In this document: positions 1 through 7,140 of the stretch, one piece after another
Layout of the letters: every line of letters starts with the position of its first letter
How positions within the stretch are numbered: position 1 is the first letter of the stretch
DNA from: Porticoccaceae bacterium UBA2002
Lineage (GTDB): Bacteria > Pseudomonadota > Gammaproteobacteria > Pseudomonadales > Porticoccaceae
Direction of reading: 5' to 3'
Assembly: GCA_002334915.1 (NCBI GenBank)
Contig: DDCQ01000004.1
Coordinates: 1 to 7,140 of the forward strand
DNA length: 7,140 bases
Made by a program: the position numbers and the translations under genes
The notes under the pieces: generated by a model
Databases searched by the model: none
Told to the model about the DNA's origin: nothing
The model's input: the letters and a program-made list of their open reading frames with translations, nothing else

Positions 1-6
1 TTCAAG

Positions 7-21
7 CTCCTAAAAACTCCT
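7..21 (-). promoter_or_regulatory. Tandem Shine-Dalgarno-like motifs for a leftward gene outside the window
   Basis: On the minus strand AGGAG occurs twice, at 21-17 and 11-7, each preceded by TTTT, as a direct repeat with a 10-bp period. The copy nearer the edge would place a start codon at or just beyond position 1. With the predicted promoter at 103-131 this suggests a minus-strand gene beginning immediately left of the window. The gene itself is not visible, so this is inference. Confidence 0.4.
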
Positions 22-102
22 AAAACTAACTAAACGCGCATGCAAAACGCGACCATTTCCTTATTTTGAGTACAAAACTAAACTACTTAACAGGTAAAGG
101 TA

Positions 103-131
103 AAAGTAGTTCTCATTTTTGACATTGTCAA
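103..131 (-). promoter_or_regulatory. Predicted sigma70-type promoter, leftward, overlapping the palindromic operator
   Basis: Reading the minus strand, a perfect TTGACA (131-126) is followed after exactly 17 bp by TACTTT (108-103), a weak -10 hexamer. The -35 is one half of the 116-134 palindrome. The geometry matches the predicted repressor promoter at 891-919, which has TTGACA, 17 bp, then TACATT. The transcript would start near position 96 and run toward the AGGAG motifs at the left edge. The -10 fit is poor alone; the parallel with the second site raises confidence. Confidence 0.4.
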
Positions 132-134
132 AAA
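116..134. promoter_or_regulatory. Palindromic operator, copy 1 (perfect 19-bp inverted repeat)
   Basis: The sequence TTTTTGACATTGTCAAAAA is a perfect inverted repeat with 9-bp arms around a single central base. Its core TTGACA-N-TGTCAA is identical, apart from the central base, to the palindrome at 907-919 upstream of the TetR gene. Size and symmetry fit a site for a dimeric TetR-family repressor. It overlaps a -35 element for leftward transcription, so binding would be expected to repress a gene left of the window. Assignment to the repressor encoded at 264-884 is inferred from the shared motif and proximity. Confidence 0.7.
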
Positions 135-263
135 ATAAAACTGGATTTTTGTGATTTTGTAGTAGCGGAATCAGCATTGGAATCAATAACTTAGCGAAAT
201 CTGCTCGCCAAAACCTATAGAGTTTTGCATAAACCAAAAGTTTACTGTTTTGAAAACAATGAG

Positions 264-884
264 TTAGGCGGGGTTTTGAATAAACATTCTAACTGCGCAT
301 CGGGATACTTCCTCTATTTGCCCTGCATCAATATAAATACCATCAATAAATAGCTTGGCGATGCCATGCACTGCTCCCCAGATCACCTGGGAGGTGCGCA
401 GAGGATTGTCGCCAGTAATCAGCCCGGCCTGCTGCCAGCTGCGCACCATATCAACCTGGTGCTGAAAACAGGGGTAGGCGACATCGCGCAGCTCCTGGGT
501 GCTGTTTTCCTGTTTCCAGATGCTGCGCCCGAACATAAGCTCGTACTCTTCAGGGTTGTCTGCGGCAAACTGCATATAGCCAAAAATATAGGCCTCAAAC
601 TTCTCCTCCGGGGTCAGCCGCGGATCATCAAAAGTGGCCATGGCCTCTCTGTGCCTGCGGCGAAACCCCTGCGCCGCTATAGCGCAGAGCAGGTCATTCT
701 TGCCAGAGAAATGATGGTAGGGCGCAGTGCGCGACACCCCTGCTCGCTCTGCCAGTTTGCGCAGGGACAGATTGTCGATACCAGCCTCGGCAATCAGGTC
801 CTTTGCAGCCACTAACAGAGCGCTGCGCAGGTCACCATGATGATAGCTGGGGCGGGGAATTTCTATAACATTGGCAAGACTCAT
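264..884 (-). CDS. TetR-family transcriptional repressor with a WHG-type C-terminal domain
   Basis: A 206-residue one-component regulator, normal length for TetR proteins, expected to act in the cytoplasm as a DNA-binding dimer released by a small ligand. The N-terminal domain carries YHHGDLR (residues 14-20) and a helix-turn-helix at about 38-60 (LSLRKLAERAGVSRTAPYHHF), typical of the subfamily. The C-terminal ligand domain contains WGAVHG (169-174), the signature of the WHG-type TetR C-terminal domain. The gene is divergent from the dienoyl-CoA operon, with a palindrome between them that overlaps predicted promoters on both strands, so it probably represses itself and the operon. The ATG at 884 is chosen because it precedes YHHGDLR by the usual distance; no Shine-Dalgarno motif precedes it, and the predicted transcription start nearly coincides with it. 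The ligand is not visible in sequence; an acyl-CoA or fatty acid is a guess from the target genes. Confidence 0.93.
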   Translation of the reverse strand: MSLANVIEIPRPSYHHGDLRSALLVAAKDLIAEAGIDNLSLRKLAERAGVSRTAPYHHFSGKNDLLCAIAAQGFRRRHREAMATFDDPRLTPEEKFEAYIFGYMQFAADNPEEYELMFGRSIWKQENSTQELRDVAYPCFQHQVDMVRSWQQAGLITGDNPLRTSQVIWGAVHGIAKLFIDGIYIDAGQIEEVSRCAVRMFIQNPA

Positions 885-890
885 GGGCGC

Positions 891-919
891 AATGTATCAA
901 CACATCTTGACAGTGTCAA
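891..919 (-). promoter_or_regulatory. Predicted promoter of the TetR gene, overlapping its operator
   Basis: On the minus strand a perfect TTGACA (919-914) lies 17 bp from TACATT (896-891), which matches four of six bases of the -10 consensus. The -35 is one half of the 907-919 palindrome, consistent with autorepression. The expected start is close to 884, the A of the ATG codon, so the message may be leaderless or nearly so. Confidence 0.5.
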
Positions 920-922
920 AAT
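904..922. promoter_or_regulatory. Palindromic operator, copy 2, between the TetR gene and the dienoyl-CoA operon
   Basis: The core TTGACAGTGTCAA (907-919) is a perfect inverted repeat of 6-bp arms around one base. Symmetry extends to 904-922 with one mismatched pair (906/920). The left half supplies a TTGACA -35 for rightward transcription and the right half supplies TTGACA for leftward transcription, so one bound dimer could block both divergent promoters. This is a classic layout for TetR-family autoregulated switches. The same core recurs at 119-131. Confidence 0.75.
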
Positions 923-935
923 ACCAGCTTAATCT
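907..935 (+). promoter_or_regulatory. Predicted promoter of the isomerase-fadH operon
   Basis: TTGACA at 907-912 is followed after 17 bp by TAATCT at 930-935, a weak -10 with three of six consensus bases. The -35 lies inside the operator. A second near-palindrome, CCAG-C-TTAA-T-CTGG (924-937), covers the -10 and could bind another factor or be chance. Transcription would start near 942, giving a leader of about 60 bases before the ATG at 1003. Confidence 0.4.
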
Positions 936-1002
936 GGCTTTTTAGGTCAGCCGTAAGTAACAACATTGACTACTGCTAGGGACCCGCAACTGGATAAAAA
1001 TA

Positions 1003-1854
1003 ATGACACAGCCATTAAATACCTCAGACTTTAATCAACTCAAAGCCTTTAGGGTCGAAATAGACGATCATTATGTCGCTGAGATCAGCCTTAATCGCGC
1101 AGAGTCGATTAATTCAATGAACGCCGATTTCTGGTCGGAGCTGCCAGCTATTATTGAGGCTCTGGATAGAGAGTCTGCAGCCCGCGTGATTATTCTCAGC
1201 TCCCAGGGCAGGCACTTTACCGCCGGCATGGATCTCAGCGTGATTGGCGCTATAGGCAATAGCGAAGGTCATGAGCCAGCCCGCGCGGCGGAGAAAGCTC
1301 GGCGCTGGATTCTCGACCTGCAAAATACCTTTACGGTGCTGGAAAAAGCCCGCATGCCGGTAATCTCTGCGATCCAGGGTGCCTGTATTGGCGGTGGTGT
1401 AGATATGATCTGTGCCACTGATATGCGCTTCTGCACCAGCAATGCCTACTTTAATATTAAAGAAACTGCACTGGGCATTACTGCAGATGTGGGTACTTTG
1501 CAGCGTATCCAGCATGTGATGCCCAGCGGACTGGCCCGCGAACTGGCGTACAGCAGCCGCAACCTGGGAGCCGAAGAGGCCCTGGCCTGTGGCTTTGTTA
1601 ATAAAGTCTATGCAGATCAAGAGCAGATGCTCGAGGCGGTTCGCGCCCTGGCCACCGAGATTGCCAGACACAGCCCCATGGCCGTGCACGGCACCAAATC
1701 CATGCTTAACTACAGTCGCGACCATTCTGTTGAAGATAGTCTCAACCATATGGCGACCTGGCAGTCGGGCATGTTGCAGGCGCCCGATGTACAGGAAGCC
1801 ATGCAGGCGAATAGGGACAAACGCGCGCCCAAATTCGACAATCTGCTGCCCTAA
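1003..1854 (+). CDS. Crotonase-fold delta3,5-delta2,4-dienoyl-CoA isomerase (ECH1-like)
   Basis: A 283-residue member of the enoyl-CoA hydratase/isomerase superfamily, cytosolic. The oxyanion-hole segment is HFTAGMDL (71-78), and the second CoA/oxyanion segment is GACIGGGVDMI (127-137). Ordinary enoyl-CoA hydratases have two catalytic glutamates; here the first position is Asp134, then Glu154 and Asp162 in KETALGITADVGTLQR. The spacing of 20 and 8 residues equals that of Asp176, Glu196 and Asp204 of rat ECH1, and the tail with YSRDHSVEDSLNHMATW (237-253) also resembles ECH1. I therefore call it the isomerase that converts 3,5-dienoyl-CoA to 2,4-dienoyl-CoA. The next gene, fadH, consumes that product; the gap is 33 bp, so they are probably cotranscribed. 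The ATG at 1003 has only a weak GGA motif 8 bases upstream, but the reading starts where the family does. A generic enoyl-CoA hydratase is the less likely alternative. Confidence 0.87.
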   Translation: MTQPLNTSDFNQLKAFRVEIDDHYVAEISLNRAESINSMNADFWSELPAIIEALDRESAARVIILSSQGRHFTAGMDLSVIGAIGNSEGHEPARAAEKARRWILDLQNTFTVLEKARMPVISAIQGACIGGGVDMICATDMRFCTSNAYFNIKETALGITADVGTLQRIQHVMPSGLARELAYSSRNLGAEEALACGFVNKVYADQEQMLEAVRALATEIARHSPMAVHGTKSMLNYSRDHSVEDSLNHMATWQSGMLQAPDVQEAMQANRDKRAPKFDNLLP

Positions 1855-3912
<2,058 letters not shown>

Positions 3913-3934
3913 TGTTGGTCAAATAACCTGAATT

Positions 3935-3984
3935 CAGCATGGCTGCTAGTGCATAGAGCACTGACCGGCATGCTGATTATTTTT
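3935..3984 (+). terminator. Probable intrinsic terminator after fadH
   Basis: CAGCATG (3935-3941) pairs with CATGCTG (3969-3975). Inside, AGTGC (3948-3952) pairs with GCACT (3958-3962) around the 5-base loop ATAGA, and the stretch between the stems pairs at alternate positions. The hairpin is directly followed by ATTATTTTT (3976-3984). It begins 22 bases after the fadH stop. The interrupted stem makes it weaker than a textbook terminator, but position and T-rich tail support it. It implies that the downstream flavin reductase has its own promoter or depends on readthrough. Confidence 0.6.
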
Positions 3985-4062
3985 GCCCTAGACCTTGCAA
4001 CCCAAGGGTATTCCAACCATCATTGCCGCCCCATACAAGCCGACGCCACCAATAAGAGATCT

Positions 4063-4542
4063 ATGTCCACTTCTAACTTCAGTAAGCTCGACTTTCGCAA
4101 TGCACTGGGCAGTTTTGCCACAGGCGTCACTGTGGTTACTGCCCTGGGTAAAAATGGGCAGAAAGTAGGCATGACCGCCAATAGCTTTAACTCTGTGTCA
4201 CTGGATCCGGCGCTGGTTCTGTGGAGCATTGGTCGCGACACCAACTGCTTTGATGATTTTATCGCGGCAGAGGCATTTGCTATTCATATTCTGGCGGAGG
4301 ATCAGCAGGAGCTCTCCAACCGCTTTGCTACAACGGGGACAGATAGATTTGCTGGCCTGGAGGTTTCGGAAGGACTTGCCGGTGTGCCGCTACTGACTCA
4401 TTACAGTGCCTGCTTCCAATGCGCGATCGCCAATCAATACGATGGCGGCGACCATGTAATTATGCTGGGCAAGGTGCTTGATTTCACAGATCAGGGACAC
4501 AGACCCTTGATCTTTCACCGTGGCAATTACGAGGCTCTATAG
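4063..4542 (+). CDS. Flavin reductase family protein (HpaC/HsaB-like reductase component)
   Basis: A small, soluble flavin reductase of the FMN-binding split-barrel fold that reduces FMN or FAD with NAD(P)H. Relatives commonly feed reduced flavin to a separate monooxygenase, as in HpaC or HsaB systems. Visible motifs, counting from Met at 4063: FATGVTVVTA (18-27), GMTANSFNSVSLDPALVLWS (36-55), GDHVIMLGKV (129-138) and PLIFHRGNY (148-156). At 159 residues it has normal family length. The frame stays open upstream to a GTG at 3949, but I prefer ATG 4063: AAGAG (4054-4058) lies four bases before it, conserved sequence starts soon after, and the longer form would overlap the fadH terminator. No oxygenase partner is visible in the window, so the substrate is unknown. 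No clear promoter was found in 3985-4050. The last codon overlaps the convergent hydrolase gene. Confidence 0.9.
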   Translation: MSTSNFSKLDFRNALGSFATGVTVVTALGKNGQKVGMTANSFNSVSLDPALVLWSIGRDTNCFDDFIAAEAFAIHILAEDQQELSNRFATTGTDRFAGLEVSEGLAGVPLLTHYSACFQCAIANQYDGGDHVIMLGKVLDFTDQGHRPLIFHRGNYEAL

Positions 4543-5130
4543 CCCTGCAATAATCTCGGCCACTGAAAGCACATCTGCGTACTTGGCATTTAAATCAAAC
4601 AGATTGGCCTGATGAGCCTCTGGGTTTCTATCCCCCACAGCCTCAAGGGCAACTACCGTCTGATAATTATTTTGCAGCCCATCTACAGCTGAGGCTCGCA
4701 CACAGCCGCTGGTGGTTAACCCTGTAACCACTAGTGAGTCCACATCCAGTGCCCTAAGTTGGCTGTTCAGGTCGGTTCCGTAAAACGCGCTGGCCCATTG
4801 TTTTTCAACTAGAGGTTCAGAGGCCAGGCGCCCCATTCGAGAATCAATATCCACCCAGTGAGAGCCAGGTGTAAGCACATTGAGAGCCGGGACTTTAGCG
4901 CGAAAGACACTGGCCTGCTGATCATTGTGATAGACCACGCTGGTAAAGAAAATTGGCAGTGCCCTGTCACGAAAAGCAGTTAACAACTCAATATTGGCTG
5001 CAACTACCTCTGGGCAATTGCTACCTAGCGGGCAGGCTGGGTCGGTAAAGCCATTAATTATATCCACCACCAAAAGTGCTGGCGACCGGCCTAAGCCAAG
5101 TTGATTCTGATGCAGATTTGATAGGGCCAT
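4537..5130 (-). CDS. Cysteine hydrolase, isochorismatase superfamily (N-carbamoylsarcosine amidase/maleamate amidohydrolase-like)
   Basis: A 197-residue cytosolic alpha/beta hydrolase-like amidase. The catalytic triad of the superfamily is visible: Asp23 in LLVVDIINGF, Lys110 in VEKQWASAF, and nucleophile Cys143 in GLTTSGCVRASAVD. The segments SAFYGT, TTSGC, AVGDRNPEAHQANLFDLNAKY and the early FTDP are characteristic of the amidase branch related to N-carbamoylsarcosine amidase and maleamate amidohydrolase (NicF), rather than of true isochorismatases, which use an Asp instead of the Cys. A C-N bond hydrolysis is therefore likely, but the substrate cannot be read from sequence. Leu138 stands where relatives usually have Cys in G-C-T-T-S-G-C. 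The ATG at 5130 is preceded by AGAGAG (5142-5137) with a 6-base gap. The gene lies downstream of the receptor gene on the same strand but beyond a strong terminator, and it converges with the flavin reductase. Confidence 0.9.
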   Translation of the reverse strand: MALSNLHQNQLGLGRSPALLVVDIINGFTDPACPLGSNCPEVVAANIELLTAFRDRALPIFFTSVVYHNDQQASVFRAKVPALNVLTPGSHWVDIDSRMGRLASEPLVEKQWASAFYGTDLNSQLRALDVDSLVVTGLTTSGCVRASAVDGLQNNYQTVVALEAVGDRNPEAHQANLFDLNAKYADVLSVAEIIAGL

Positions 5131-5155
5131 GTGAAGCTCTCTTTTCTGTAGCTAT

Positions 5156-5198
5156 AAAAAAGCGGGCTGCGCTCTGTGTAACCTGAGCCGCAACCCGC
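5156..5198 (-). terminator. Strong intrinsic terminator of the TonB-dependent receptor gene
   Basis: On the minus strand GCGGGTTGCGGCTC (5198-5185) pairs with GAGCGCAGCCCGC (5174-5162), with one G-T wobble and one bulged base, around a 10-base loop. Six T residues (5161-5156) follow directly. It starts 37 bases after the receptor stop codon. Its T-run ends only 25 bases before the ATG of the downstream hydrolase gene. On the plus strand the tail is only CTTTAT, so termination from that side would be weak. Confidence 0.88.
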
Positions 5199-5235
5199 CT
5201 TTATACTACTAGCTTTTGAGACTACTCACTAAACT

Positions 5236-7140
5236 TTAGAAGCGGTAGTTGAAGTCCACCCCGTAAGAGTCCTTGGCACCCGGATGGATAAATGATCCAC
5301 CAAATTCAGGTGCTGGAATCACTTCTTCGAGATAGTTTTCATCGGTGATATTGCGACCCCAGAATGTCAGGCCCCAGTTTTCACTGTCAAAGGAGATTCT
5401 CGCGTTTAGCGTTGAGTAATCATCACGAGTCGCCTTGCTAAAGTTTTGCGTGATGGGCACACCTGGGTAGAACACCTGCCAGATAGTGGGAGTCTCTTCA
5501 CCTTGCAAGCTGTGGAAAGACATCTCGCCCACATGCTGCCAGTCCAGACGCGCAGTCATTTCAATACCAGTGGCAACAGACATCTCAAACTGTGCACCCA
5601 GGTTGTAGGTGCGGTCTGGTGCCTGGGGTGCGTCGTTACCCACAGTTGCTGGACGATGAGTATTGCGGATAATCTCGCTATCCAGAATACCCAGACCACC
5701 AAATACAGACAGGTTCTCGGTGACTACAGCATTGAAGTCCATCTCGAAGCCCTGAATTTCAACGTCTTCAATGGTGGTAACCACACGCATCAAACCAAAG
5801 GGTCCGGCGTAGAACTCAAAGAACTGACTGTCTTCAACATCTGTCTGGAACACCGAGGCATTGACGCGCAGACGGTTGTCCATAAACTCCATCTTGCTGC
5901 CCAGCTCAAAGCTGGTGGAGACTTCTTTATCGTACTCATCTTTTACTGACAGCTGAGCATCAACCAGCGCCCCCGGATTGGTACCATCGCCATTGTCGTT
6001 GTACCAGAGGTCAATCAGCGCCTCACTGCCGATGGAGTTAAATCCACCGCTGCGGAAGCCAACGCCCCAGCTGGCGTAGATATTGATATCTTCAGCGGCA
6101 TTCCAGCTCCAGGTTACCTTGGGCTGAAACTGGCTAAAGGTAGCATCGCGATTGGGTATGCCGTTGGGATTAGCCGCAAAAGCCGGGTTAATGGGGTTGG
6201 TCAGTGCATTAACACTAAGGCCAGACGCTGCCACATTGGGCACCTGGTTCTGCACATCGCGCTCTTCACGATCGTAGCGCGCGGCAAAAGCCAGCTCCAT
6301 ATCGTCGCTCATATCAAACTCAACCTGACCAAAGATAGCCATTACCGAGGTGTCAAACTTGTCGCTAAACATCAGATCGGTTGGGTTGGGGCCAGTGGCT
6401 GGCACATAGGGCTGACGCAGGAAGCCATTGCCTGTGTCGGCACCATAGGCAACCACCACTTCACGCTCGATATCGGCCACATAGGCACCGGCAATCCAGC
6501 TGATTTCGGCATCGGCCTCTGACGCCAGACGTATTTCCAGGCTGGTATCTGACTGGTTGCGCTCCTGATACTGGTAACCATCACAGGAAGTGGGCGTATA
6601 GGGCCCATAGATACCGGTGAAGTCCGGATCTGCACCGCCTGCACCGGGAAATACGCCAAAGGGAGCAAAGAAGGCACCAAACAGATCATCGCGACCGGCT
6701 CCTCCCATTGAGGTTGGCAAATTGTTGAGGATTGCGCGATCTGACTGACATGAGGGAGTGACTTCATAGCCATAGAACGTGGCACTGGTGCCATCTGAGA
6801 GCAGATATTCTTCGAGATCGCTGTAGCTGAAGATAGCACTGACATCATAGTTTTCGAGATCCCAGTCTGCCTTGATGGAGAACTCAGTTGTCTCCTGCTC
6901 ATTTTCTCCCGGTACGTTGTTGGAGAAAATAAACTCGTGCTCATTCACATCTTTAAAGAAAGTGGGTCCCAGACCAAAACCCTCTGCAAACATGGGAATC
7001 GCAAATACCGCATTAAAGTTAATCGCACCGCCACTGACTTCGCTCATACCGGCACGCATATCCAGAGACAGCTCTTCGTTGACGTCCCAGATAAGACGAC
7101 CGCGCACTGTGGTGTCCTCCAGAAAATCAACCGAGTCAGC
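5236..7140 (-). CDS. TonB-dependent outer-membrane receptor, C-terminal barrel portion (partial)
   Basis: The visible 634 residues form the beta-barrel part of a TonB-dependent transporter, which imports a substrate across the outer membrane using TonB-ExbB-ExbD energy. The frame is open to the window edge, so the signal peptide, TonB box and plug domain lie outside, and the GTG at 7107 is an internal valine. Support: alternating amphipathic strands throughout, family segments such as VRGRLIWDVNEELSLDMRAG, AFAARYDREERDV, INIYASWGVGFRSGGFN and LTFWGRNITDENYLEEV, and a terminal aromatic (NYRF) typical of outer-membrane barrel proteins. Only two cysteines occur in the visible part (codons at 6748-6750 and 6583-6585). 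They flank a Gly-, Pro- and Phe-rich loop of 54 residues and may be disulfide-bonded outside the cell. The substrate is not identifiable; such receptors take up siderophores, vitamins, glycans or hydrophobic compounds. A terminator follows the gene. Confidence 0.95.
   Translation of the reverse strand, partial: ADSVDFLEDTTVRGRLIWDVNEELSLDMRAGMSEVSGGAINFNAVFAIPMFAEGFGLGPTFFKDVNEHEFIFSNNVPGENEQETTEFSIKADWDLENYDVSAIFSYSDLEEYLLSDGTSATFYGYEVTPSCQSDRAILNNLPTSMGGAGRDDLFGAFFAPFGVFPGAGGADPDFTGIYGPYTPTSCDGYQYQERNQSDTSLEIRLASEADAEISWIAGAYVADIEREVVVAYGADTGNGFLRQPYVPATGPNPTDLMFSDKFDTSVMAIFGQVEFDMSDDMELAFAARYDREERDVQNQVPNVAASGLSVNALTNPINPAFAANPNGIPNRDATFSQFQPKVTWSWNAAEDINIYASWGVGFRSGGFNSIGSEALIDLWYNDNGDGTNPGALVDAQLSVKDEYDKEVSTSFELGSKMEFMDNRLRVNASVFQTDVEDSQFFEFYAGPFGLMRVVTTIEDVEIQGFEMDFNAVVTENLSVFGGLGILDSEIIRNTHRPATVGNDAPQAPDRTYNLGAQFEMSVATGIEMTARLDWQHVGEMSFHSLQGEETPTIWQVFYPGVPITQNFSKATRDDYSTLNARISFDSENWGLTFWGRNITDENYLEEVIPAPEFGGSFIHPGAKDSYGVDFNYRF

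Larger units (their letters stand above)
1..263. other. AT-rich non-coding region left of the repressor gene
   Basis: No open reading frame of credible length or with a plausible ribosome binding site is present on either strand; the ATG codons on both strands near 40-56 reach a stop within about ten codons. The stretch is clearly richer in A and T than the flanking genes. It holds a perfect palindrome at 116-134, a predicted leftward promoter overlapping it, tandem AGGAG motifs at the left edge (minus strand), and a weak 6-bp AT-rich hairpin at 209-227. No convincing intrinsic terminator follows the repressor stop codon. I infer that this is the upstream control region of a leftward gene whose start lies just outside the window. 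Confidence 0.7.

Noticed and set aside
209..227. Hairpin CAAAAC / GTTTTG with loop CTATAGA
   Set aside because: The stem is only 6 bp and AT-rich, with no T tail on either strand.
246..258. Palindrome TGTTTT-G-AAAACA just downstream of the TetR stop codon
   Set aside because: It differs from the TTGACA-N-TGTCAA operator and is too AT-rich, with no T-run, to be a good terminator; chance in AT-rich DNA is likely.
366..815. Plus-strand open frame of 149 codons inside the TetR gene
   Set aside because: It is antisense to a clear TetR protein, its translation shows no family features, and no ribosome binding site was seen.
1114..1749. Minus-strand open frame of 211 codons
   Set aside because: It is fully antisense to the well-supported dienoyl-CoA isomerase gene and has no recognisable domain.
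3949..4062. Extended GTG start for the flavin reductase
   Set aside because: The extra 38 residues overlap the fadH terminator hairpin and precede the conserved domain; ATG 4063 has a closer ribosome binding motif and gives the usual family length.
4488..4513. Hairpin AGATCA-GGG / CCC-TTGATCT with a 7-base loop as a terminator
   Set aside because: It lies inside the flavin reductase coding region before its stop, and neither strand has a proper T-run after it. It could slow antisense transcription but is not supported as a terminator.
5446..5949. Plus-strand open frame of 167 codons opposite the receptor
   Set aside because: It is antisense to conserved barrel coding sequence and has no recognisable motif.
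7105..7107. GTG as start codon of the TonB-dependent receptor
   Set aside because: The frame stays open to the window edge with family-like sequence upstream, and the plug domain is still missing, so this is an internal valine codon.

Overview
The window reads as a chromosomal piece of a Gram-negative, probably marine, gammaproteobacterium. A TonB-dependent outer-membrane receptor fixes the Gram-negative envelope. The FadH protein is collinear, by memory of the family, with Escherichia coli FadH over its whole length, including its active site and iron-sulfur cysteines. The exact lineage (for example a Cellvibrionales-type marine clade) is only a guess from the gene mix.

Layout. Positions 1-263 are AT-rich and non-coding. 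They hold a perfect 19-bp palindrome and, at the left edge, tandem Shine-Dalgarno-like motifs pointing to a leftward gene just outside the window. A TetR-family repressor (264-884, minus) follows. It is divergent from a two-gene operon (1003-3912, plus) encoding a crotonase with the residue signature of delta3,5-delta2,4-dienoyl-CoA isomerase and the 2,4-dienoyl-CoA reductase FadH. A hairpin with a T-rich tail ends this operon. A flavin reductase gene (4063-4542, plus) then converges on a cysteine hydrolase of the isochorismatase superfamily (4537-5130, minus), and both stop codons sit in the 6-bp palindrome CTATAG. A strong intrinsic terminator separates the hydrolase from the upstream part of a TonB-dependent receptor gene (5236 to beyond 7140, minus), whose N-terminal half lies outside the window.

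How the genes work together. The isomerase and FadH form a two-step auxiliary module of beta-oxidation: 3,5-dienoyl-CoA to 2,4-dienoyl-CoA to enoyl-CoA. It allows fatty acids with double bonds at odd positions to be degraded. The palindrome TTGACA-N-TGTCAA occurs twice, once between the repressor and the operon and once before the presumed leftward gene. In each case it overlaps the -35 element of a predicted promoter. The simplest model is one TetR repressor, perhaps responsive to an acyl-CoA or related lipid, controlling itself, the dienoyl-CoA operon and a leftward gene. The flavin reductase, hydrolase and receptor have no direct sequence link to this circuit. They may be catabolic neighbours, but no shared pathway can be proven here.

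No RNA gene, CRISPR array, insertion sequence, phage gene or clearly novel multi-gene system is visible. The most informative items are the paired operators with their promoter geometry and the dienoyl-CoA isomerase/FadH pairing.
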